A stretch of DNA of 64,000 nt, taken from positions 744,001 to 808,000 of the forward strand of contig JAEPQD010000002.1 of the NCBI GenBank assembly GCA_017642695.1, given 5' to 3'. This document shows, piece by piece, positions 43,753 through 52,748 of the stretch. The notes below the pieces were generated by a model. That model worked only from the letters and a program-made list of their open reading frames with translations, did not search any database and had not been told where the DNA came from. The stretch comes from Parvibaculum sp. GTDB taxonomy: Bacteria > Pseudomonadota > Alphaproteobacteria > Parvibaculales > Parvibaculaceae. The position numbers and the translations under genes are program-made. How positions within the stretch are numbered: the stretch's first letter is position 1; every line of letters starts with the position of its first letter.

Positions 43753-44807
43753 GCGCGGCGGCGCCCGCGCACGGCGCGGCGGCCAAGCGCCGTCGCAAAG
43801 AGAGCACCAATTCCGCCGACAATCGCCCAGACCCATTCGAGCGCCAGAAGGATCAGGTTCCACGCGGTCTTGAAGGCGCGCAGGCTTGTTTTCCCGGTGA
43901 GTTCGATGACGCCGCGCGTCTTCGTGCCGAGCTTGCCGCTCATCTTGCTGACGCGGGCGAGATCCTCTGTATTGTCCACATACTTCATCAGGCGCACCGT
44001 TTCCGCAGGCCCTGCCGCCCGCTCGAGCGAGGCAACATCGTCGAGAATCGGCGTTACCTTCGCCATCGAGACGCCATCGGCATATTCGGTGACCGCGCGG
44101 CGCGTGGCGGCGGTATTGCCGAGGTCGACAGCGCGCAGCGTGTCGCCGAGCTTGTCGAAATTCACCGCCTCCTGAAGGACACGCGTCACGTCGCGCGTGA
44201 ACCCCGCCGTGATGGTACCGGCCTTCTTCGCAACCTTGAGGATCGAAACGCCGATACGGGCGGGGAGGCCGCCGCCGCCGGTTGCGACGGTTGCCGTCGT
44301 TGCGGCGAGGCCGACGACGGAAAGGCCGAGGATCATTTTCGAGTATTCCTCGCCGCGCGCGAGTTTCGTACCTTCCGAGCTGATGTCGCGCACATCGCCT
44401 ACCACGGTCAGATCGGAGGCCACCGCGCCCATGAAAGCGGGCGTGCTGTCGCCCTCGCCGGTCACGAAGCCAGTCACGAAATTGCCGGTATTGCGCGCGG
44501 CGCGGCGTGCGAAGGCGTCCTCGGCTTCGAGGCGCGTTTGCGTTTCTGCGTCGAGCGGCACGTCGATGTAGTCGGCGATTTCCGCATACATCACGGCGTC
44601 GTCATAGGCATCCTCATCCAGCGCTGCGTCGATGCGGCGGCTGAGATCGGGGCCGTTCGTCGTTTCCATGAGTTCGGCGCGGATGAAAGGTTCGGCCGGT
44701 ATCTGCTCGTCGGGCACATATTCGTCGAGCAATCCGCGCTCGAAAGCGACCATGAAGAGAAGGGGCAGGGCGAGCAGGAAGATGACAAGACTGAAGAGAA
44801 ACCGCAT
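43749..44807 (-). CDS. Membrane protein of unknown function
   Basis: The ATG at 44807 (352 residues) begins with a membrane helix, MRFLFSLVIFLLALPLLFMVAFERGL; ATGs at 44840 and 44873 are upstream alternatives with poorer sites. A middle hydrophobic stretch is ILGLSVVGLAATTATVATGGGGL and another is near the C-terminus (AWNLILLALEWVWAIVGGIGALFATALG), followed by RRAVRGRRRA. The acidic segment RRIDAALDEDAYDDAVMYAEIADYID near residue 60 is helical. No family is recognised. Confidence 0.65.
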   Translation of the reverse strand: MRFLFSLVIFLLALPLLFMVAFERGLLDEYVPDEQIPAEPFIRAELMETTNGPDLSRRIDAALDEDAYDDAVMYAEIADYIDVPLDAETQTRLEAEDAFARRAARNTGNFVTGFVTGEGDSTPAFMGAVASDLTVVGDVRDISSEGTKLARGEEYSKMILGLSVVGLAATTATVATGGGGLPARIGVSILKVAKKAGTITAGFTRDVTRVLQEAVNFDKLGDTLRAVDLGNTAATRRAVTEYADGVSMAKVTPILDDVASLERAAGPAETVRLMKYVDNTEDLARVSKMSGKLGTKTRGVIELTGKTSLRAFKTAWNLILLALEWVWAIVGGIGALFATALGRRAVRGRRRA

Positions 44808-44966
44808 GAACCGACGCCCCTGAACAATTGCAAGTCGCATTGACCGGCGGTGTGCCCAGACCGCCCTTTTCATTGCCGCAACGCCAAGCTTGGGCCATAG
44901 CGGCTAAAGGTGCAACCCGCCAGAGGAAATCGGGTTCCATCCGTCTGCAGATATGCCGTTCACGGA

Positions 44967-46952
44967 TCAGCCGCCGACGGGGCCGCCATTCCTTGCTGTG
45001 ATGACAACGATGGAGGGGCGCGGCGGCATGTCGGGCGCGAAGTCGGGCCATCGCGTTGCCGGGTCCTCGAAAGTCGAGGCGCGTTCGAAGCCCTTGAAGT
45101 TCTTCGTGCCATCCGCGCCGGGATGCTGCACAGCGAGAAAAAGCGTCGTTCCATCCGGCGTGAAACAGGGGCCGCAAACTTCCGCGCCGACAGGTGCGCG
45201 GAATATCCGCCGGGCGAGACCGCGCTTTTCGCCAATCGTCGCGAGAGCGTAGAGACCGTCTGCCGAACCTGACGCGGCATTCCAGCCCGAGCCCTGGTCG
45301 GTTGCGACCCAGAGGCGGCCCTTCGGGTCGACCGCCATGTTGTCGGGGCAGGCAAACCAGTTGTCGCGACCGGTTTCGGGATGCCATTCCGCGCCGATTG
45401 CCGGAAACATCGGATCGCCGCACTTGACGAGCATGGTCCATACGAAATGTTCCGAAGCGTGATCGCCGCCATCGGGCGTGAGTTCCACGATCTGGCCCCA
45501 CAGGTTCCCGGCGCGCGGGTTCACGGCGTCCGTCTTTTCGCGCTCCTTCGAGTTGGTGAGCGCGACATAGATTTTTCCGGTGGCATCGTTCGGTGTCACG
45601 TCTTCGGGCCGGTCGAGCGGTGTCGCGCCGAGAATGTCGGCGGCGCGGCGTGCTTCAATCACGACATCGGCCTGCGAAGAGAAGCCGTTCGCTTCGTCGA
45701 TGCCGTTTTGTCCGTGGACGAGCGGCATCCATTTGCCGGTGCCGTCTTCCTCGAAGCGGGCGACATAGAGCGTGCCTTCGTCAAGGAGGGACGCATTTGC
45801 CGCGCGGTCATCGCTCACCTCTGCAGCGCTGACGAACTTGTAGAGATATTCGAAGGCCTGATCATCGCCCATGTAGACAGCGAGACGTCCGTCCTTTGTC
45901 AGCGCGTTTTCGCAACCTTCGTGCTTGAAGCGGCCGAGCGCGGTGCGCTTGACGGGCGTGGAGGCGGGGTCGAGCGGATCGACCTCAACCACCCAGCCGA
46001 AGCGATTCGGTTCGCGCGGCTCGCGCGAAATGTCGAAACGCTTGTGAAAATATCCCCACGGATAAGAGCGACTGCCAGGAACGCCCATGCGTTCGTGATT
46101 CACAGCTTCTCCTGCGTCTGCGTTCTCGCCCATGAAATAGAAATTGATGTTTTCCTCCGACATGAGCCATGTGCCCCAGGGTGTAATGCCGCCCGCGCAG
46201 TTGTTGAACGTACCCATGACGCGACGGCCCGACGCGTCCTCGTTCGTTTGCAGGCGAGGATGCCCAGCGGCGGGTCCGGACAGGACCATGACGGTTGAGA
46301 GCGGCGTCAGGCGACGATTGTATTCGCTGTCGCGGACCACGCTCCACTTGCCGTTCTCCCCGCGCGAGACCTCCACAATGGTGCCGCCATGCGCAGCCAT
46401 GGAAATTTCCACGATGCCGCGCGTGTAAAAGCCCGCTGGATCATCCGCCGGATAGCCCGGATGGATAAGGTCATCATTGGTATATTCGTGATGGACGCAG
46501 AGCAGACCGCGGTCGCTCGCATTCGACCCGTAAGGCAGCGGAATGAAGCCGATATAGTCGTTGTTGTAACCGAACTGGCCGAGCTGAGCGGCGGCACTCT
46601 GGCCGCGAATATTGAAATCCGGCGCGTTCTTCAGCAGCGGCTCGCCCCAGCGGATCAGGATGTCGGCGTCGTGACCGGCGGCGACGTGATGGTCGCCGTC
46701 GACACCTCGCGGCACGTCCCCGAATCCGAAAATGGCGTCCGGGGTTGCCTCGGTGGTCTCGCCGCAGGCGGCAAGCGAAAGGATTGACGGCGCGACGGAC
46801 GCAAGAAGGGCAGCCTTGCCCGCGCCCGAGAGGAAGCCGCGCCGCGCGATGCGCCTGGTCCAGAGTTCGGCGAGAGAGGGCGCCGTGGTGCGCGCGACCG
46901 GGCGGTCGTCGGCCGCCTCAAGTTCCTCGCCGAAGGATTTCCGTTCTGTCAT
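44967..46952 (-). CDS. PhoX/DUF839-family protein with Tat signal
   Basis: The ATG at 46952 (661 residues) follows GAAGGGG; a TTG six codons upstream is an alternative. A twin-arginine motif, RRGFLSGAGKAALLAS, is at about residue 37, followed by a hydrophobic stretch ending LSLAACGE, so export as a folded protein is likely. DUF839 features include HHEYTNDDLIHPGY, NNCAGGITPWGTWLMSEENINFYF, DDQAFEYLYKFVS and FACPDNMAVDPKGRLWVATDQG. PhoX phosphatases need iron and calcium. Whether this member is a phosphatase is not clear. Confidence 0.85.
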   Translation of the reverse strand: MTERKSFGEELEAADDRPVARTTAPSLAELWTRRIARRGFLSGAGKAALLASVAPSILSLAACGETTEATPDAIFGFGDVPRGVDGDHHVAAGHDADILIRWGEPLLKNAPDFNIRGQSAAAQLGQFGYNNDYIGFIPLPYGSNASDRGLLCVHHEYTNDDLIHPGYPADDPAGFYTRGIVEISMAAHGGTIVEVSRGENGKWSVVRDSEYNRRLTPLSTVMVLSGPAAGHPRLQTNEDASGRRVMGTFNNCAGGITPWGTWLMSEENINFYFMGENADAGEAVNHERMGVPGSRSYPWGYFHKRFDISREPREPNRFGWVVEVDPLDPASTPVKRTALGRFKHEGCENALTKDGRLAVYMGDDQAFEYLYKFVSAAEVSDDRAANASLLDEGTLYVARFEEDGTGKWMPLVHGQNGIDEANGFSSQADVVIEARRAADILGATPLDRPEDVTPNDATGKIYVALTNSKEREKTDAVNPRAGNLWGQIVELTPDGGDHASEHFVWTMLVKCGDPMFPAIGAEWHPETGRDNWFACPDNMAVDPKGRLWVATDQGSGWNAASGSADGLYALATIGEKRGLARRIFRAPVGAEVCGPCFTPDGTTLFLAVQHPGADGTKNFKGFERASTFEDPATRWPDFAPDMPPRPSIVVITARNGGPVGG

Positions 46953-47101
46953 GTCAGCCCCTTCGTTCAAATCGCGCCCAGCCTATGGAAGCGGCTTGAC
47001 GGAGCGATGACAGCCTTTTTCGAGGCCGGTTCGCAAGTCTCGTATCGCGGGGCTGCCCGTGCCATAGTCCCGGCAAAGCAAAGCCCGTGAGGAGGAAACC
47101 C

Positions 47102-47632
47102 ATGCCCGTCTATGCCATTGGAGAGAGAAAACCGATCCTGCCCGCAGAGGGTGAGTACTGGATCGCCCCCAATGCGGAAGTGATGGGCAACGTGAAGCTC
47201 GAAAAGAATGCCAGCGTCTGGTTCGGGGCCGTTCTCAGGGGCGACAATGAACTCATCACCATCGGAGAGAACTCCAATGTCCAGGATGGATCGGTGCTGC
47301 ATACCGATCCGGGGTCGCCGCTCACCATCGAGGCGAACGTCACCATCGGTCACATGGTGATGCTGCATGGCTGCACCATCGGCGAGGGAAGCCTTGTCGG
47401 CATCGGCAGCATCATCCTGAACAATACGAAGATCGGAAAGGGCTGCCTGATTGGCGCCAACACATTGATTTCAGAGAACAAGGAAATTCCCGATTACTCG
47501 ATGGTTCTCGGTTCGCCCGGCAAGGTCGTGCGCACACTGGACAAGGAATCGGCGGCGGCGCTGAAGATGTCCGCCGACCACTATGTCGAGAACTGGAAGA
47601 AGTATGCCGCCGGCCTGACGCGGCTCGATTGA
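47102..47632 (+). CDS. Gamma-carbonic anhydrase-family protein (YrdA/PaaY-like)
   Basis: The ATG at 47102 (176 residues) follows GAGGAGGAAAC. The hexapeptide beta-helix pattern is visible ([33 protein letters not shown]), with metal-ligand histidines in [14 protein letters not shown]. The family binds zinc or similar and may have weak carbonic anhydrase or thioesterase activity, but function in most members is uncertain. The stop overlaps the start of the DUF192 gene (TGATG), so the two are co-transcribed. Confidence 0.88.
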   Translation: MPVYAIGERKPILPAEGEYWIAPNAEVMGNVKLEKNASVWFGAVLRGDNELITIGENSNVQDGSVLHTDPGSPLTIEANVTIGHMVMLHGCTIGEGSLVGIGSIILNNTKIGKGCLIGANTLISENKEIPDYSMVLGSPGKVVRTLDKESAAALKMSADHYVENWKKYAAGLTRLD

Positions 47633-48105
47633 TGCGTATTAAACCCGTTCTCGCGTTCGCTTTTCTCTTCACCGTTTTCGTTTCTCCGGCGGCGTTTGCC
47701 GGAGATGAACATGTTCTCGAGATCGAAAAGGCGGATGGCGAAAGCCACCGGTTTTCGACCGAACTCGTCATCACCGCCGACAAGCAAAGGCGCGGTCTCA
47801 TGTACCGCACCGAACTGGCGAAGGATGCCGGCATGCTGTTCTTCTACCAGAGCTGCGAACTTGCGAGCTTCTGGATGAAGAACACCTATATCCCCCTCGA
47901 CATGATCTTCATCGAGGCGGACGGGCGTATCGCCAACATCACCCATGAAGCACAGCCGGAAACGCTCGACATCCACGAGTCCGGCGTGCCGGTGAACGGT
48001 GTGCTGGAAGTGAATGGCGGGCTGACGCAGCGTCTGGGCATCGCCGAGGGCGACTACGTCCGGCACCCCTGGTTCGGTGAGGGCGGGAAGGCTACGTGTG
48101 ACTGA
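47632..48105 (+). CDS. Exported DUF192 protein
   Basis: The ATG at 47632 (157 residues) overlaps the preceding stop. Signal peptide [23 protein letters not shown] is followed by DUF192 motifs: RRGLMYRTELAKDAGMLFFY, SFWMKNTYIPLDMIFIEADG, and a C-terminal GVLEVNGGLTQRLGIAEGD. The family is widespread but its function is unknown. It is in an operon with the gamma-carbonic anhydrase-like gene. Confidence 0.87.
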   Translation: MRIKPVLAFAFLFTVFVSPAAFAGDEHVLEIEKADGESHRFSTELVITADKQRRGLMYRTELAKDAGMLFFYQSCELASFWMKNTYIPLDMIFIEADGRIANITHEAQPETLDIHESGVPVNGVLEVNGGLTQRLGIAEGDYVRHPWFGEGGKATCD

Positions 48106-48173
48106 TTTTATCGGCTAGACTGGATGGACCGATATATCAGGCAAGCAATCTCAGGATGTTGAGGGAGAACGAC

Positions 48174-48998
48174 ATGAGCCAGGCAAAGGCCGTGCAGCAA
48201 GAGACGCAGGAAGTCCTCTATGACGTCTCCGGCCACATCGCGACCATCACGCTCAATGCGCCCGAGCGCATGAACACGATTTCGGCGACCATGCTCGATC
48301 AACTGACGGCGCGGTTGAAGGAAGCGGACGGCGATCCGGAAGTGCGCTGCGTGATCCTTACCGGTGCGGGGCGCGCCTTCTGCGCCGGTCTCGACCTTCG
48401 GGCACAGACGCAAGGCGGCGGCCTATCCATCGGTTCGAGCGGCGGCGTGACTTCCACGAGCCTCGATCTCAAGAACACGCCGCCGACGGTGCTTCAGGAA
48501 ATGGAAACGCCGACGATCTGCGCGTTGAATGGCGGCGCGGCGGGCTATGGCATGGACACGGCGCTGGGCTGCGATATCCGCATCATGGGGAAATCGGCAA
48601 AACTCGCGGCCGCTTTCTGCAAGCGCGGGCTGGTGCCCGAATCGGGCGGCACCTGGTATCTGCCGCGGCTGATCGGCTGGTCCAGGGCAGCGGAACTGAT
48701 TTTCACCGGGCGCACACTGTCGGCCGAGGACAGCGTCGCATGGGGGCTTGCCTCGGAAGTCGTCGCAGATGAAGAACTGATGCCGCGCGCACAGGCGGTT
48801 GCGGCGGAGATTGCGGGGAATGCCCCGCTCGCCGTCCGGGCCGCGAAGCGGATGATGCGCATGGGGCTTAACGAACCGTTCCCCGAACATGTGCATCATG
48901 TCTATCTGCAGCTTCTGCCGCTGATGCGGACGGAAGACGTGAAGGAAGGCATGATGGCCTATATGGAAAAGCGCGAGCCGCAGTTCAAAGGCAAGTAG
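48174..48998 (+). CDS. Enoyl-CoA hydratase-family protein
   Basis: The ATG at 48174 (274 residues) follows GAGGGAGAACG; an ATG/TTG at 48156 is an alternative. Crotonase features are LNAPERMNTISATML, RAFCAGLDLRAQTQGGG (oxyanion loop 1), LNGGAAGYGMDTALGCDIRIMG (loop 2) and KRGLVPESGGTWYLPRLIG, where the Glu and SGG in the last match active-site hydratases. The C-terminus has the KREPQFKGK ending seen in others of this family in the window. Role is probably acyl-CoA hydration or isomerisation. Confidence 0.88.
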   Translation: MSQAKAVQQETQEVLYDVSGHIATITLNAPERMNTISATMLDQLTARLKEADGDPEVRCVILTGAGRAFCAGLDLRAQTQGGGLSIGSSGGVTSTSLDLKNTPPTVLQEMETPTICALNGGAAGYGMDTALGCDIRIMGKSAKLAAAFCKRGLVPESGGTWYLPRLIGWSRAAELIFTGRTLSAEDSVAWGLASEVVADEELMPRAQAVAAEIAGNAPLAVRAAKRMMRMGLNEPFPEHVHHVYLQLLPLMRTEDVKEGMMAYMEKREPQFKGK

Positions 48999-49082
48999 CG
49001 TCTTATCCGCGGGGCCCGGAAAGTAGCGACGACCATGATGCGGGGGCTGATCGCGCAACACGCGGCAACGGGAACGAAAGGA

Positions 49083-50240
49083 ATGGCGCATGCGCTGGCC
49101 GCGCTTCTGCCGCTTCTCTTTCTGTTGCTGACGGCGGCGCCCTTGCATGCGGCGGAGCTCAATGGCGGTTATGACGGCATCGGCGATGCCGCAGGCATGG
49201 CGCTGACACTGAGCGAGGCCGAGCGGCGGGTCGTGGGGCGGCTCGCCATGCCTTCCGGCGTTACCTACACACTGAACGGAGAGCGGGCAGAAACGGCGTC
49301 GGGCAGCGCACAGGGCGCGCTCCGCGTTTCCGGCGCTGTGCAGAACGGCGCCTTCTTTCATATCGAGGAACGCCCGCTTGGCCTGCAGTTCCTGTTCATT
49401 CCGGCCAAGTCGGACGGGACACCGGATCTAGGTTCGTCGCGCGAATACTCCTTTCTGAAGCGCGGCGTTCGTCCGACCCTTTCGTCAGACGCACGGAAGA
49501 TTTATCGCGACGCACCTGAAGGGCCGGTCGATATCGTCGTCTTCGTTGACGGGTTTCGCGGATGGTCGCCGCAGGATGTCGCCCGGCTTTATGCGTCTCT
49601 GCGAGCCGATGCGCGCGGTCTCATTCTTCTCCACGATCATGCAACCGCAGAACTGATGTGGCGAATCTGTGAAGCAGGGACTCTGGAAGAGGCCGAGGCG
49701 GCAGCGCTTTCGGAAATGCTGGAAAGGCAGCAAGCCGGCTGCGCCAGCTATCTGCCGCTTGTCGAGACGGCGAGAGAAGGTGGTCTTTTCCCCGAGTTCC
49801 TGCGCCGGGCGCAATTCCAGTTCGAGCTCATTCGCGCGACCGTGCTGTGCGACAGGGGCGAGTCCGCCCCCGCGCGTTGTGCGGATGTGAGTGCCCTTGC
49901 TGCGCCGCTGATCCTGCGATGGCGGCAGGCGCATTCGATCATGCGCGCGCTGGCACGGCCGGCAAGCGGCGAGGCCGATGGATCCGTGGAAATGGCGCCC
50001 GTTCCCGATCCCGTGCGGCAACCCGATGCCGTTCCCGAACGTGAGGCGGAAGACGGGAGGGTGGTCGCAGAGGAGCAGGTGCCATCTACTGCACCCGGCA
50101 CGCCTCTACCGCTGGCGCGCCCAGGAGCAGAAAGCGAAACCGTCTCCGACTTTCTGCCGGATACGTCCTCGCTGGAATCTTCCGCGCAGGCGGACGAGGC
50201 GATGCCTGAGCACCGCCTGCCGCTCGCGCCGCCCGAATAG
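49083..50240 (+). CDS. Exported protein of unknown function
   Basis: The start at 49083 (385 residues) is preferred because it gives a signal peptide (MAHALAALLPLLFLLLTAAPLHAAELNGG); ATGs at 49035 and 49038 would add 16 charged residues. The middle part carries PVDIVVFVDGFRGWSPQDVARLYASLRADARGLILLHDHATAEL, and four cysteines follow (RICEAG, QAGCAS, VLCDRG, RCADVS). The last ~80 residues are Pro/Glu-rich and low in complexity, probably disordered. I do not recognise a family. Confidence 0.6.
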   Translation: MAHALAALLPLLFLLLTAAPLHAAELNGGYDGIGDAAGMALTLSEAERRVVGRLAMPSGVTYTLNGERAETASGSAQGALRVSGAVQNGAFFHIEERPLGLQFLFIPAKSDGTPDLGSSREYSFLKRGVRPTLSSDARKIYRDAPEGPVDIVVFVDGFRGWSPQDVARLYASLRADARGLILLHDHATAELMWRICEAGTLEEAEAAALSEMLERQQAGCASYLPLVETAREGGLFPEFLRRAQFQFELIRATVLCDRGESAPARCADVSALAAPLILRWRQAHSIMRALARPASGEADGSVEMAPVPDPVRQPDAVPEREAEDGRVVAEEQVPSTAPGTPLPLARPGAESETVSDFLPDTSSLESSAQADEAMPEHRLPLAPPE

Positions 50241-50254
50241 AAATCCGCCGCCGG

Positions 50255-50683
50255 TCAGGCAGCGATTTCGACGAGCTGGATTTCAAATGTCAGGTCTTCG
50301 CCCGCGAGCGGGTGGTTGGCGTCGAGCCGCACGACATTGTCGTTCACCTCGGTCACCACCAGGCCGATCTCGCGTCCGTCGCGCCCCGTCGCCGTGAGGC
50401 GCATGCCGGGGTGCGGTTCGAGTTCCGGGGGGAGCTCGGTCCGGGGAACGTCCTGCACGAGACGCGGATCGTGTTCGCCATAGGCCTCGGTGGACGCAAC
50501 CGTGAAACTCTTGCTGTCGCCCGGTTCCATGCCGACGACGGCACTTTCGAAACCGGAGATGACCATCTGGCTGCCGATCGCGAATTCGATCGGATCGCCT
50601 TCGCGGCTGGTGTCGAACACCGTGCCGTCGGTGAGCTTGCCGGTGTAGTGCACGCGCACCTTGTCGCCGTTCTGTGCTGCCAT
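50255..50683 (-). CDS. FKBP-type peptidyl-prolyl isomerase, SlyD-like
   Basis: The ATG at 50683 (142 residues) begins MAAQNGDKVRVHYTGKLTDGTVFDTSREGDPIEFAIGSQMVISGFE, the FKBP core with the IF-type insertion (SFTVASTEAYGEHDPRLVQDVPRTELPPEL). The C-terminal His-rich metal-binding tail of E. coli SlyD is missing. It catalyses prolyl isomerisation and may act as a chaperone. It is convergent with the exported protein gene. Confidence 0.93.
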   Translation of the reverse strand: MAAQNGDKVRVHYTGKLTDGTVFDTSREGDPIEFAIGSQMVISGFESAVVGMEPGDSKSFTVASTEAYGEHDPRLVQDVPRTELPPELEPHPGMRLTATGRDGREIGLVVTEVNDNVVRLDANHPLAGEDLTFEIQLVEIAA

Positions 50684-50760
50684 TGTCTTGCCTTTCCGCG
50701 CGGCTGCGTTCGTCTCCGGGAGACAAATACCGCGCCGTTCGATGAACATGCGGGCCGATA

Positions 50761-50800
50761 GAAAAAACAAGGGCCTGCAGGTGGTTCACCCGAAGGCCCT
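50761..50800 (-). terminator. Intrinsic terminator of the GYF-domain gene
   Basis: On the minus strand AGGGCCT (50800-50794) and AGGCCCT (50776-50770) pair, followed by TTGTTTTTTC. It is about 100 bases downstream of the GYF gene's stop. Confidence 0.7.
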
Positions 50801-50897
50801 CAAATCATCGACAGCACAAACGATAGCACCGCGGCTTGCTGGTGGCCACCTTGGGAGGCGAATAAATGCAGCAGATATGGCGAATTTGCGCGAAAAA

Positions 50898-51695
50898 TCA
50901 GTAAGTACGGCGCCAGACGCGACGAATTTTCGCGTCAACTTCCGGTCCCATGGAACTCCATGCCGTGCGGTCGCGAGTCGTGTCGGCGATGAACATCGTG
51001 TCGGTGCGGCCGATATGCTGGCTGAGATCGTTCAGCAATCCTGCCGCTGTCGCATCCGTGTTCACGCACCAGACATTCGGTGCAAGTTTGTAAGCCGGTC
51101 CGAGCGACATGATCGCCTGTTCCAGCGGACCCGCGAAACGCGCCTTGATGTCCATGACGATAATGAAGTTCGCGGTATCGGGCTGGCGGCGCCTGTCGAT
51201 CTGGCCCTTGCCCGGGCCATAAGCGGGGCGCTGCCCTTCGGCTGCCGGTTCCAGTGTGGGCCGCCGGAGAGCGGTCGTGGGCTGCTGTGCGGGTTCCTCC
51301 GCCGCCACAGCATTCCCGGCCGCATCGCCGCGCATATCCGCCGTTTCCCCGGCGGGCTCGTCGGCGGCCGTTCCGGTATTCTCCCCGGCCGGTTCTTCTG
51401 CCGGCAACGTCTGTTCGTCCGGTGTGGCGGCGAAGAGCTTCGTGAAAGCGGGGATATCGACCGCGTACTGCCACATGCTGGCGCCGGCGGGCGTGCCTTC
51501 GGGCGCGATGAGGCTGTGCTCGGCCACGCGGCCCTCGGCGACATATCCCTTCATGGCGTCGTAGGTGTAGGGGCCATAGACCTTGTCGCCGTATTTCAAT
51601 ACCCAGCGATGCGAGGGAATTTCCGCCGATGCGGTTTCCTGCACGTGTTCTGCCATCGACTGGGCCGGTGCTTCGCCTGACTGCGCCATTGTCAT
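50898..51695 (-). CDS. GYF_2-domain protein of unknown function
   Basis: The ATG at 51695 (265 residues) is chosen; a TTG at 51725 and ATG at 51689 are alternatives. Residues about 29-72 (RWVLKYGDKVYGPYTYDAMKGYVAEGRVAEHSLIAPEGTP) match the bacterial GYF_2 domain, usually a peptide-binding or membrane-adaptor module. A Pro/Ala/Glu-rich linker (LPAEEPAGENTGTAADEPAGETAD) joins it to a C-terminal domain, FIIVMDIKARFAGPLEQAIMSLG...WCVNTDATAAGLLNDLSQHIG, which I do not recognise. Its repeated EEPAGE-type linker is likely disordered. Confidence 0.7.
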   Translation of the reverse strand: MTMAQSGEAPAQSMAEHVQETASAEIPSHRWVLKYGDKVYGPYTYDAMKGYVAEGRVAEHSLIAPEGTPAGASMWQYAVDIPAFTKLFAATPDEQTLPAEEPAGENTGTAADEPAGETADMRGDAAGNAVAAEEPAQQPTTALRRPTLEPAAEGQRPAYGPGKGQIDRRRQPDTANFIIVMDIKARFAGPLEQAIMSLGPAYKLAPNVWCVNTDATAAGLLNDLSQHIGRTDTMFIADTTRDRTAWSSMGPEVDAKIRRVWRRTY

Positions 51696-51875
51696 CCGGG
51701 GGCCGAAAAGCCGCCGCTTTCTCAAGTTGGAACGATACTGGTTCCATTTTTAGGTGGTTTTGGTTACCGCAACGTCAACAATTCGGATGCTTGCCGATAT
51801 CCGGACAAGCGGGCAAAGTCGGCCCCAATCGCGGCAAACCGCGAAAAAATCAACGGGAATTAACGGGAAGCGCCG

Positions 51876-52649
51876 ATGACCGAATTCTGCAAGGCCGAAC
51901 GCGACGGGCACATCCTCGTCGTCACCATCAATCGCCCCGAGCGCATGAACGCTCTGCATCCGCCGGCGAATTTCGAGCTCGAGAAGATTTTCGACGATTT
52001 CGCCAAGGATGACGATCTCTGGGTCGCCATCATAACGGGCGAGGGCGAGCGTGCCTTCAGCGCGGGCAACGACCTTCGCTGGCAGGCCGAGGGCAACAAG
52101 ATGGAAGTGCCGAAGTCGGGCTTTGCGGGCCTCACCGCGCGCTACGACCTCAACAAGCCGGTCATTGCCGCCGTCAACGGCGTCGCGATGGGTGGCGGTT
52201 TCGAGATCGCACTCGCCTGCGATCTGATCGTCGCTTCCGAGAACGCGGTCTTCGCGCTGCCGGAGCCCAAGGTCGGGCTTGCGGCGCTCGCGGGCGGCCT
52301 GCACCGCCTGCCGCGCCAGATTGGCACCAAGCAGGCCATGGGCATGATCCTCACCGGCCGCCAGGTGCCGGCGAAAGAGGGCAAGGAACTGGGCTTCGTG
52401 AACGAAGTGGTGCCGGCGGGCGAGCTGATGGCGGCCGCGAAGCGCTGGGCCGGGCTCATCGCGGAGTGCTCGCCGATGTCGATCCGGGCGTCGAAGGAGT
52501 CCGTCTACAAGGGCCTCGACGAGGCGAACCTGCAGAAAGCGGTCGAGGGGAAGTATCCTGCTGTTGCGGCGCTCTTCAAGAGCGAGGATCTGATCGAAGG
52601 TCCGCGCGCCTTTGCGGAAAAGCGCAAGCCGCAGTGGAAAGGTAAGTAA
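51876..52649 (+). CDS. Enoyl-CoA hydratase-family protein
   Basis: The 257-residue protein begins MTEFCKAERDGHILVVTINRPERMNALHPPANFEL. It has ERAFSAGNDLRWQAEG (oxyanion loop 1), VNGVAMGGGFEIALACDLIVA (loop 2) and LPEPKVGLAALAGGLHRLPRQIG. The catalytic-Glu position in loop 3 is LPEPKVG, as in hydratases of this class. It ends KRKPQWKGK. Together with the crotonases at 9901, 34130, 48174 and 53864, it is one of five in the window. A GC-rich hairpin follows. Confidence 0.9.
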   Translation: MTEFCKAERDGHILVVTINRPERMNALHPPANFELEKIFDDFAKDDDLWVAIITGEGERAFSAGNDLRWQAEGNKMEVPKSGFAGLTARYDLNKPVIAAVNGVAMGGGFEIALACDLIVASENAVFALPEPKVGLAALAGGLHRLPRQIGTKQAMGMILTGRQVPAKEGKELGFVNEVVPAGELMAAAKRWAGLIAECSPMSIRASKESVYKGLDEANLQKAVEGKYPAVAALFKSEDLIEGPRAFAEKRKPQWKGK

Positions 52650-52748
52650 GCCCCGAAAAAGTACCGGCCCTGCTGCGGGGGGAGCAGCAGAGCCGGCCTC
52701 GACAGGACCAGGTCCCGAGTTGGGGGGCGGCGGGACCCGGTCGGCAGA

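Noticed and set aside
44967-46952. Toxin-immunity or defence system near the PhoX-like gene and the unknown membrane block
   Set aside because: No toxin, nuclease, Toll/TIR or restriction domain was recognised in the window, so I did not propose a defence island.
52655-52720. Hairpin after the crotonase at 51876 as an intrinsic terminator
   Set aside because: The GC-rich CTGCTGC/GCAGCAG stem is real but no T-run follows, so it was not listed as a feature.
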